Shown piece after piece: positions 15,801 to 23,330 of a stretch of DNA of 34,085 nucleotides. Where the stretch lies: contig JADGDO010000020.1 in assembly GCA_016744855.1 (NCBI GenBank), positions 1 to 34,085 on the forward strand, written 5' to 3'. The notes under the pieces were generated by a model. The model worked only from the letters and a program-made list of their open reading frames with translations. It had not been told where the DNA came from and ran no database searches. Made by a program: the position numbers and the translations under genes. Origin of the DNA: Candidatus Fermentibacteraceae bacterium (GTDB lineage Bacteria > Fermentibacterota > Fermentibacteria > Fermentibacterales > JCC-6). The stretch's first letter is position 1. Each line of letters opens with the position of its first letter.

Positions 15801-16751
15801 TGTTTGTGCTACTTGCTCAAGAATTTGAACAGCATTTAATGCTGCCCCTTTGCGCACGTTGTCTGCAGTAACCCAGAATTGTATGATGCTTTTATCAGCA
15901 GGGTGATTTCTTACTCTCCCAACAACTGTGTGGTTTCGACCTTCTACTTCTACCGGTTGGCAACCAAGATCGGTTACAATGACCCCCGGTGCTTTTTCCA
16001 ATTCTCTTATAACCTGTTTGGAAGATACATTTTCAGAGAATTTTATTGTAATGGATTCAGTGTGTCCCGTTTTTACCGGAACTCTTGCACACGATGGAAA
16101 AACAGGAAAATTCACTCCGAGTATTTTCGGGGTTTCCTTTATCAGTTTTATCTCTTCACCCGTGTAGCCTGAGGATTCGGGAGGTCCGATTTCACATACA
16201 ACATTTCTGTGAAATGAGTTTATGCCCGGTTTTTCCTGTTCCTGTTTTTCAAGGGTGGATATTCCATCTCTGCCACCGCCGGAGACAGACTGATATGTTG
16301 CAACAGAGATCCACTGGATGGGAGAGAGCTCTCTGAGAGGGCCGAGAGCCATTACGAGTTGAATTGTCGAACAGTTCGGATTGGCTATCAGCCTGTGGCA
16401 TGGCTTTATCGCTTCTGGATTAACCTCAGGCACAACCAGAGGTACATCTTCTTTCATCCTGTATGCAGATGAATTGTCGATCACATATGCCCCTGATTCA
16501 ATGGCACCGGGAACCCACTCGAGGGCTGCAGATGAAGAGGTTGCACCCAAAATAATCATGCCCTTTTCCCAGGAGGAATTTTGTATTATTTCAACTGTAT
16601 GCGGGCGACCACGAAATTTGTATGTTCGTCCAGAGCTTTTTGCAGTAGCAAACAGCCTTAATTCACTAATTGAAAGGGTACTCTCCTGAAGAACGGAAAT
16701 CATTTTTTCACCGACGAGCCCGGTGGCTCCAACAATACCAACTTTAATCAT
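15783..16751 (-). CDS. asd: Aspartate-semialdehyde dehydrogenase
   Basis: 322 aa. Reduces aspartyl phosphate to aspartate semialdehyde with NADPH, for lysine, diaminopimelate, methionine and threonine synthesis. Seen: the nucleotide-binding GATGLVG (9-15), SSSAALEWVPGAIESGAYVID, LIANPNCSTIQL with catalytic Cys127, SVSGGGRDG, and CARVPVKTGHTES with the general-base His230. The length fits the short bacterial type. A Shine-Dalgarno (gggaagg) is eight bases before the ATG. The gene is divergent from the mltD-like gene across only 24 bp, so its promoter must lie within the mltD coding region or that small gap. Its 3' end is inside a hairpin terminator. Diaminopimelate supply makes functional sense next to cell-wall enzymes, but this may be coincidence. 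Confidence 0.95.
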   Translation of the reverse strand: MIKVGIVGATGLVGEKMISVLQESTLSISELRLFATAKSSGRTYKFRGRPHTVEIIQNSSWEKGMIILGATSSSAALEWVPGAIESGAYVIDNSSAYRMKEDVPLVVPEVNPEAIKPCHRLIANPNCSTIQLVMALGPLRELSPIQWISVATYQSVSGGGRDGISTLEKQEQEKPGINSFHRNVVCEIGPPESSGYTGEEIKLIKETPKILGVNFPVFPSCARVPVKTGHTESITIKFSENVSSKQVIRELEKAPGVIVTDLGCQPVEVEGRNHTVVGRVRNHPADKSIIQFWVTADNVRKGAALNAVQILEQVAQTITGPS

Positions 16752-16775
16752 TTTTTAACCTTCCCGGTAAAACAT

Positions 16776-18182
16776 GTGATGTTCATTCTCATTTCGGGAG
16801 TAATATTACTCTTTTCGTCGTGTTCTGGTATCAGGTTGCTCAATTCTTCAGCCTCTTCTTCGACTTCTGCCGAATCTCAGGCTTCACCGGAGATACGTAT
16901 TTACTCAGAACAACCTGTGTTTCCAATTCTTCACGGAACAGCTGGAAGAATTTCTGATAATTCAATTTCTCTACACGCACCGCATCTCAGTGATCTTTCC
17001 TATTCTCCTGATGGATGCCCAGCCGATTCAGGAAGACTTCGACTTCTTGAAGCTCTGCTTAGGAGCCAGGGGGCACCATCCGATCTCGTTGCTCTTCCCT
17101 GGGTTGAGAGCAGTTACTATGTAGGCGATTACTCCAGAGTCGGAGCTGCTGGTCCATGGCAGTTCATGAGTGGTACAGCCAGGCATTTTAGAATGAATAT
17201 GACTGATGAGATTGACGAACGTTACTCGTGGACCGCCTCCACAAGAACAGCTTCGAACTATCTTCTATACCTCAACAGAATGTTTGATGACTGGCATCTT
17301 GCTCTTGCTGCATACAATTGTGGTGAGGGAGTTGTTCAGAGAGCTCTTTCCAACTCTGAGAGAAAAGAATATGGAATGATCGAGCTTCCTGGAGAAACCG
17401 ATGCTTTTGTTCCAAGATATTCAGCTGCACTCCAGGCTGTAAGGCAGAGAGAACGGGAGGAACCGAAACTCTCAGTTGTAATCGTCCCTCCCGGTCTTGA
17501 TTTAAGGCTTTTGGCTGCGGAGAGTGGTATTGATCCGGATGAACTTGCGGAAAACAATCGGGGTTTTCTGAGAGAAGTTACCCCGATCGGGCAGAGGAAC
17601 TGGGAAATTGTTGTTCCCTCAGATAAGGCTGCAATTGCTTTTCAGGCTGCCTGGTCAATCTCGCGAGATCGATACACTGTAAAAAACGGAGATTCATGGG
17701 TTTCGGTAGGAGAGGCAACTGGTATTCCTGCCAATGATTTGATGGAAGTTAACAGTTCATCAATGCCTCCGCCCGGGGGTGTCCTTCTTCTCCCTGAAAG
17801 CGGTAGGATACCTGTAAATTCAAACGCGGCAGTAAGTGCAGGCTTTTTTCAGTATACTGTACGCTCGGGGGATTCTCTAGGTGGTATCGGCGCGCTTGTT
17901 GGTGTATCTTCAAGAGAGGTAGCGTTGTGGAATGATATGACTACTGCTTCTACAATTTATCCCGGACAGAAACTCCTTCTCCGGGGTACACCGCCGGAGG
18001 GGTCTGATTCAGTGACAATATTAAGAGCAACGAGTGAGATAACTCATACAGTACAGGCGGGTGACTCTATGTGGGCACTTGCTGAGGAATATGGGGTTTC
18101 CGTTGAGCAAATTATGGAACTCAACAACAAGGATTCAGCAGCATTATCAATTGGTGAAAACCTGATCATTAAACCGGAGTAG
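16776..18182 (+). CDS. mltD: MltD-like membrane-bound lytic transglycosylase with three LysM domains
   Basis: 468 aa from GTG 16776; ATG 16779, the next codon, is an equally good start. Cleaves the MurNAc-GlcNAc bond of peptidoglycan with formation of 1,6-anhydroMurNAc. It begins with a signal peptide and lipobox FSSC (Cys16), so it is a lipoprotein. The SLT catalytic domain (about 85-195) shows PWVESSY with catalytic Glu111, GAAGPWQFMSGTA, and LALAAYNCGEG. Three LysM modules follow at about 299-341, 359-403 and 424-466, each with a T-V-x-x-G-D-S start (YTVKNGDS, YTVRSGDS, HTVQAGDS). The first gene of a four-gene unit; the next starts five bases after its stop. Confidence 0.93.
   Translation: MMFILISGVILLFSSCSGIRLLNSSASSSTSAESQASPEIRIYSEQPVFPILHGTAGRISDNSISLHAPHLSDLSYSPDGCPADSGRLRLLEALLRSQGAPSDLVALPWVESSYYVGDYSRVGAAGPWQFMSGTARHFRMNMTDEIDERYSWTASTRTASNYLLYLNRMFDDWHLALAAYNCGEGVVQRALSNSERKEYGMIELPGETDAFVPRYSAALQAVRQREREEPKLSVVIVPPGLDLRLLAAESGIDPDELAENNRGFLREVTPIGQRNWEIVVPSDKAAIAFQAAWSISRDRYTVKNGDSWVSVGEATGIPANDLMEVNSSSMPPPGGVLLLPESGRIPVNSNAAVSAGFFQYTVRSGDSLGGIGALVGVSSREVALWNDMTTASTIYPGQKLLLRGTPPEGSDSVTILRATSEITHTVQAGDSMWALAEEYGVSVEQIMELNNKDSAALSIGENLIIKPE
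16798..16811. promoter_or_regulatory. Perfect 14-bp palindrome near the asd/mltD divergent start
   Basis: GAGTAATATTACTC is its own reverse complement. It lies in the signal-peptide codons of the mltD-like gene and 47-60 bp upstream of the asd ATG. Its place fits an operator or an AT-rich -10 region for asd, but no regulator is known for it. Confidence 0.4.
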
Positions 18183-18187
18183 GTGTC

Positions 18188-21100
18188 ATGGCATTTCTAT
18201 TCGGATCAAAAGCACAGAGAACGTTCAAAAAAATTCAGGATCTTGCCTCAAGTGATATGGTAGATCAAGCGGCAGTTATGGTTGAAGAAGATCTTGATCT
18301 TCTTCTATCTGATCATGATGTTTCAGCGAAGCTTGTCCCTTTCCTGATGGATATAGGCCATCCGGATCTGGGTGGTAGAATCGGTGAAAAAATAATGAGA
18401 ACTCACTCTGATCTGAGGATGACTGTTTCTAGATTGCTTGAGGAGAAACAGGCGAAGTTTCCAAGATCGATAGAGCTCCTCAGGGTTATCTGGCGCTCAA
18501 GGCTTCACCAGAGAGATTTTAACGGCTTAATGGAACTTCTCGGTAGAACTGAAAGATTGACCGTGACTCGCTTTTCTGATTCTGTTGAGAGTGCTTTTCA
18601 GACTCTTGCTGGTGTTACAGGTCGCGAATTGGGTTCTAGTATCGACCGTGTCCTTGCTTGGTCGATAATATCTCTTCACAAAGGAGATCCGATAGCTGCT
18701 ATCGATGTCCTTGTGGATGCCGCCGAGAGATGCAGATTCCCTGAAGAAAGTCTTGCCAGGCTTAGCGGCTGGATTGCCGCCCGAAGCGGTGGAACAGATA
18801 TGGAAGTTAATCTGAGAAGAATAACTGTTTTAGCGGCAATCGGTGATACTGAAAGGGCAATTCTGGAACTACCCAGTCTGTACGATGCAGCTCCCGATGT
18901 AGTGAAAAAAGCCATTGCCCTCGTTGAAAAAGAGCTTCTTCATGCAGATAGAACACCAAGGGCAAAGATTGCACTTGCCAGGTTGATCAGTGAAAATGGA
19001 AGAACAAATGATGCCTGTCTTATCCTTGATGAACTCGTAGATGAAAACGAAAACCTATCCATTTTTGAGCAGGCTGTAGCCAATCTCGTTCTTCATGCTT
19101 CAGGCAGTGCAAGAGTTCATCTTTTACAGGCCCGTTTACGACTGGCGCGTGGAGAAAATACTCAAGCTCTGGATTCGGTAGATAAGGCTTTCCAGTGCGA
19201 TGATGTTGTAGACTCTCCAGTTGTCGATATCTGTCGCAGGTTTATTGATTCCGGAGTAGATCGTGAGAACCTGATAACCAGTAAACTTGGAGAATTTCTT
19301 GTAGACAAGGGTGCTATAGAGGACGCTGTCGAGATACTCGGCCTTAGCGCTCAGACTTCTCCTGAATGGGTGCTTGAACAGATCCAGAAGCTTTTGAAAA
19401 GAGATAGAACAAGCGCTGCTGTGCTTACATTGCTTGCAGTAGTTCTTCTAATTGATAAGCGGGGAGGCGAAGCTGCTGCAACATTGAAGCACCTTTCTGC
19501 AAGGCAGGATGTGAAATCCAGGCAGGATATTGTTTCGGTTCTTTCTCATTTTGATAATCTTATGCCGAAACATCCAGAGTTAAGAAGGCTTAGAGCTTCT
19601 GCCGGTCACAATTCAGGCAGTGGTTCAGAGTCAGCAGAAGATTGGTTTGAACTTCTGCTGGCAGGTGAAAAAATCAAAGAGAGTGGTCTTCTTGAAATTT
19701 TTGACAGAGATATTCTTACTACCAGAGGTTCTGAGATCATTTCTTCCGGTTTTGTCCCCGAGTCAACCGCCGGGGAGCTGATTCTTGCCGCTGCATGTGT
19801 TCATTCCAATAATATGGAAGACTCTGCTAAGCATCTTACAGCAGCTCTTGCAGATAAAAAACTTGTGAAGAGGGTTACCGATCTTGTGTCGGCTTTGCCA
19901 TTCTCTTCTGTTTCTGCTATGAAGCCAGCGGAGCTATTCAAAGCATTGAACATCAACGGGCAGGGAAGCGTTGTTGAGAAGCTTCTTCCTCTCTTAGCCT
20001 CCGGAGGGGGTGAGGAGTGGATGGATAAACTTGCTTCTGACCTTGTTCTGTCGGCTGAAGCTGACACAATGTTTTTCCGTCTGGGTTATTTTATTGAAAG
20101 AGGCATGCCCGGAACAGCTGCATCTTCCGTCAAGGGACTGAACATCACCCGTGATGATATTTATCAACTTATTAATGGATGTTCTGCACTTGCAGCAGGT
20201 AAGAAAGATGAAGCAACGGTTTACTTGTCAAAGGCTGCAGCCTCACCCGAAACTGCATATCTGGCAAAGGAAGTTCTTTCAGAATTCCTCAAATCCGGGA
20301 AAGCTACCCCTGAAACCGCAATTGCACTTGCCCAGGCTCAGTTAAATACAGATGACAGTGCAGGAGCTGTATTGTCACTAAAGGAATTCCTCAATCATTC
20401 AATTGTTCTGGAGTACCTGGAAAAGGCCATTATAGAGGTTCCGGGTTCCTTTGAACTTCAGGCTTCAGTTGCACTGGCAAGACTCTACGCTGGAGACCCT
20501 GAAGGCTATCGAACAGCCGCTGGAACTGCTGTTGAAGGCAACTCAGATCTCGCTGCTGAACTTGTTCAAGAGGGTACAGACTATTCTCTGGAGCATGTTT
20601 ATGCAGAGGGACTTGTTTTTGCGGCAGGATTGGGTATCCGTTTTATTGATGGTTATGATTCTTCCCACATCCTTATGAAAGCATTGTGTATACAACCGGA
20701 TCTGCGGGAGGAAGTAGCGGAACTTGCCGCTGGAGACGAAGCTCTTGGAATGCTTCTGCTACTTGCATCAAGTAATCCTGATGGGTTTGTGTGCCGGGAG
20801 TTACCTTCCGACCTTAAGGTACCGGCCGAAATGCTGGAAAAGCCTCTTGAGTTATGGAAGAGCGACGAAAAAATTGAAGCACTTGCTCAACTTGAACTGC
20901 TTGCAGTTGCTGCAGATCATAAATCACAGGCACATACGGCAAGAAAATACCTTGCAGAGCTCGGTGTAGAGCGTTCTGAGCTTCTTCTTAAGGATGCTCT
21001 TGAAAACGAGGATTACCGGTCTGATTTTCTGGAGCTATGCAAAGATAGTGAGCAGGCATCCTCTTCCATTGACCTCCTTTTCCCCGAGGGACCAGGAAAT

Positions 21101-21757
21101 GCTGCGAGTGATGAAGTTGATTCTGCTGCACGAATGATGATTCGATGCAAAACAACAGATAAATTATTCGAATTTGCATCTCAAATTCTTGAAAACGGTT
21201 CAGAAGAAAATCGGAATGCAGCAGGAATAATTGTTGATGTTTTCATGCCGACTGCTAATGAGGAAGGATCTCTTTCTGCTTCGCAGATAGTTGAACTTCT
21301 GCTGATTGCAGATAGAATTCCTGAAGCATTCTCATTCGCACGAGGAGATTCCGATCTACTATTGAAGCTTCGACAGAAAGTTTCCTTGCGCGATTCAGCT
21401 TCGCATTCAACACGGTCACAGTTGCGTAAAGGAAAAATTTTCGAGGTTCTTAATTCTGACAATATTAATTCAGATCCTATGATGCTCGGTGAAGCTATGT
21501 GGCTTTCAGGGAAACGAATTGCTGCCTGTTCCATCTGGCGAAATGGATACTCTAAAACAGATGATCCAACTCTACTCCGCAGGCTGGAGTACGCTCTGGT
21601 TTGTATGGGATCTGTTAAAGAAGCAGATGCTGTGGCCCGGTTGCTTTCAGAGAAGCATCCGGAATCCAGTCACAGGATTGAAAGATTGTCCAGTGGAAAT
21701 AACTCATTGAATTTGATTTCGTACGATATAAAAAATGGAGGAAATAATGGCCGATAA
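18188..21757 (+). CDS. Large alpha-helical repeat (TPR-like) protein of unknown function
   Basis: 1189 aa. There is no signal peptide or transmembrane segment, so it is probably cytoplasmic. I do not recognise a specific family. The sequence is built of short amphipathic helices rich in Ala, Leu and Glu with TPR-like signatures (for example LTLLAVVLLIDKRGGEAAATL, AIALAQAQLNTDDSAGAVL, and near the end RRLEYALVCMGSVKEADAVARLL), consistent with a long alpha-solenoid scaffold. No enzyme motif is visible. It starts five bases after the mltD-like gene with Shine-Dalgarno taggtg. Its 3' end overlaps the next gene by 11 bp. Its placement between two lytic transglycosylase lipoproteins suggests a role in cell-wall or envelope organisation on the cytoplasmic side, but this is inference from context. 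Confidence 0.8.
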   Translation: MAFLFGSKAQRTFKKIQDLASSDMVDQAAVMVEEDLDLLLSDHDVSAKLVPFLMDIGHPDLGGRIGEKIMRTHSDLRMTVSRLLEEKQAKFPRSIELLRVIWRSRLHQRDFNGLMELLGRTERLTVTRFSDSVESAFQTLAGVTGRELGSSIDRVLAWSIISLHKGDPIAAIDVLVDAAERCRFPEESLARLSGWIAARSGGTDMEVNLRRITVLAAIGDTERAILELPSLYDAAPDVVKKAIALVEKELLHADRTPRAKIALARLISENGRTNDACLILDELVDENENLSIFEQAVANLVLHASGSARVHLLQARLRLARGENTQALDSVDKAFQCDDVVDSPVVDICRRFIDSGVDRENLITSKLGEFLVDKGAIEDAVEILGLSAQTSPEWVLEQIQKLLKRDRTSAAVLTLLAVVLLIDKRGGEAAATLKHLSARQDVKSRQDIVSVLSHFDNLMPKHPELRRLRASAGHNSGSGSESAEDWFELLLAGEKIKESGLLEIFDRDILTTRGSEIISSGFVPESTAGELILAAACVHSNNMEDSAKHLTAALADKKLVKRVTDLVSALPFSSVSAMKPAELFKALNINGQGSVVEKLLPLLASGGGEEWMDKLASDLVLSAEADTMFFRLGYFIERGMPGTAASSVKGLNITRDDIYQLINGCSALAAGKKDEATVYLSKAAASPETAYLAKEVLSEFLKSGKATPETAIALAQAQLNTDDSAGAVLSLKEFLNHSIVLEYLEKAIIEVPGSFELQASVALARLYAGDPEGYRTAAGTAVEGNSDLAAELVQEGTDYSLEHVYAEGLVFAAGLGIRFIDGYDSSHILMKALCIQPDLREEVAELAAGDEALGMLLLLASSNPDGFVCRELPSDLKVPAEMLEKPLELWKSDEKIEALAQLELLAVAADHKSQAHTARKYLAELGVERSELLLKDALENEDYRSDFLELCKDSEQASSSIDLLFPEGPGNAASDEVDSAARMMIRCKTTDKLFEFASQILENGSEENRNAAGIIVDVFMPTANEEGSLSASQIVELLLIADRIPEAFSFARGDSDLLLKLRQKVSLRDSASHSTRSQLRKGKIFEVLNSDNINSDPMMLGEAMWLSGKRIAACSIWRNGYSKTDDPTLLRRLEYALVCMGSVKEADAVARLLSEKHPESSHRIERLSSGNNSLNLISYDIKNGGNNGR

Positions 21758-23330
21758 TCCCACCGGATTGAGTACAGAGCAGCTTCTCATAGAGCTAGGC
21801 AAAGTGGTTTTGGGTCTTGGCAGGAAGATTGAAACACTGGGAGAAAAAATGGATGCGATCCATTCTGTTCTCGCTGAGGATATCGCACCTGCTCTGAAAA
21901 CTGATGCTGAGGCAAAAGCCGGTGAAACAGCGACCATTGATTTTGCTCCAGTTCTAGGCAAACTCGATGAACTAAAAGATATCTTTGAGAAGCAGACAGC
22001 AGCTTCGGACAACTCTGACCCTCAAGCTCCGGGTGAATTGTCCGAGAAACTTACTGCCATTGAGACGGTTCTCTCCGGTGAAATTCTGCCTGCTATAAAA
22101 GAATCAGCTTCAGTTAGCAATGACCTTCAGATAGACATGGGACCTGTATTAGAAAAGCTGGATGCTATCTTGTCATCAATGGGTGAATCGGAAGCTCCGA
22201 GCGAATTGCCTGAAAAACTTGCTGCTATCGAGAGTGTTCTCTCGGGTGAAATTCTACCCGCTATAAAAGAATCGGCCACGGGAAGTAATGATCTTCAGAT
22301 TGATTTGGGACCTGTTTTGGAAAAACTGGATGCTATCTCATCATCCATGGGTGACAACGAAGCTATTACTGAGCTCAAGCCTCTGTTTGTAAGCCTCTCT
22401 ACTTCCTTTGAAGAATTTCCTTCCGTAATGACTGCCAGATTGAAGGAGCTCAAGGAGTCAGATTCTTCAAATCCGATGGAGGCAGTTGAACTGAAACTTG
22501 GTGAGGTTTGCTCTAAACTTGAAGATATTCACAAAATCTCTGAAGATCGCGAGTATGTCGAAAAAATGTCTCTAAGCATCGCCGAGGTTAAAGAACAGAT
22601 GATTCTTTCCGGTGATCAGCTTCTGGGTGTCGTGAAAGAAGTGCCTGTAAAAATAGATAAAATGGGCGAACATCTTTCTGAGGCAATGAGTAAACTTACT
22701 GAAACTACCGGCTCAATGCTTGATGAAACTCAGAAGAATAATATTCAGTCCAGCGAATCACTGGGTGAGATTAAAAACGAACTTGAAAAGGGACTTAAGC
22801 TCAATACAGACATGACCAGTCAGATGGTTGATCTTACTTCAAGATTTACTGACAGGGCTGAGGATGATCGCATCATTGATATGAATGCGAGGGCAATCAG
22901 CCACTTCAACAGAGGTGAGTTCAAAGAGGCAGAGGCACTTCTGGGCCAGGCATTGAATTCCGCTCCTGATAACTCGGAACTTCTCTGTAATACTGCACAC
23001 CTTAAAGCGGCAATGAATGAGATGGATGAAGCGGAGAAACTCTTCCGTAAAGCTCTGGAAGTTTCTCCTGAACTGGAACCTGCCATCTCTGGTCTAGGAA
23101 TGCTAATGGTTAGCACAGGCAGGGCAGAGGAAACAATCGAATTCCTTAAGAACTCTCTCGAAGATGGAGATCCGTCAGTTAGAACTGCAATTGCTTATTC
23201 ACGAGCTCTCACAGCCCTTGATAAACATGACAAAGCGGTTGAGATGCTTGAATCAGCCTTCAGATCATCACCTGAAAATCCTGATCTGAGCGAAGAACTT
23301 GCAAAGTACGGGCATGAGGAAAAAAGTTAG
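21747..23330 (+). CDS. Coiled-coil protein with internal repeats and C-terminal TPRs
   Basis: 527 aa from ATG 21747, chosen because GGAGG (21737-21741) sits five bases upstream. An ATG at 21735 in frame is less likely. No signal peptide. Residues about 1-40 are helical; about 95-205 hold two nearly identical 56-residue units, and a weaker copy lies before them. Residues 205-370 form a long coiled-coil-like region with Glu/Lys/Leu. The last about 150 residues form TPRs (for example AISHFNRGEFKEAEALLGQA, then a unit with EAEKLFRKALEVSP). The whole suggests a cytoplasmic assembly or tether protein. The gene overlaps the 1189-aa gene by 11 bp and abuts the Slt-like gene with no gap, so all are likely co-translated. 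No known family was recognised beyond TPR and coiled coil. Confidence 0.8.
   Translation: MADNPTGLSTEQLLIELGKVVLGLGRKIETLGEKMDAIHSVLAEDIAPALKTDAEAKAGETATIDFAPVLGKLDELKDIFEKQTAASDNSDPQAPGELSEKLTAIETVLSGEILPAIKESASVSNDLQIDMGPVLEKLDAILSSMGESEAPSELPEKLAAIESVLSGEILPAIKESATGSNDLQIDLGPVLEKLDAISSSMGDNEAITELKPLFVSLSTSFEEFPSVMTARLKELKESDSSNPMEAVELKLGEVCSKLEDIHKISEDREYVEKMSLSIAEVKEQMILSGDQLLGVVKEVPVKIDKMGEHLSEAMSKLTETTGSMLDETQKNNIQSSESLGEIKNELEKGLKLNTDMTSQMVDLTSRFTDRAEDDRIIDMNARAISHFNRGEFKEAEALLGQALNSAPDNSELLCNTAHLKAAMNEMDEAEKLFRKALEVSPELEPAISGLGMLMVSTGRAEETIEFLKNSLEDGDPSVRTAIAYSRALTALDKHDKAVEMLESAFRSSPENPDLSEELAKYGHEEKS
22035..22353 (+). repeat. Two tandem 168-bp coding repeats
   Basis: Unit 1 runs 22035-22202 and unit 2 from 22203 to about 22353, with 56-codon spacing. 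Both encode a segment with AIE-VLSGEILPAIKES and LQID-GPVLEKLDAI. Third-position changes are many, so the duplication is not recent. A more diverged copy appears to lie upstream (about 21841-22005, VLAEDIAPALK and FAPVLGKLD). Confidence 0.85.

Noticed and set aside
21735-21746. ATG four codons before the start of the coiled-coil/TPR gene
   Set aside because: GGAGG sits ideally for ATG 21747; the earlier ATG overlaps that ribosome site.
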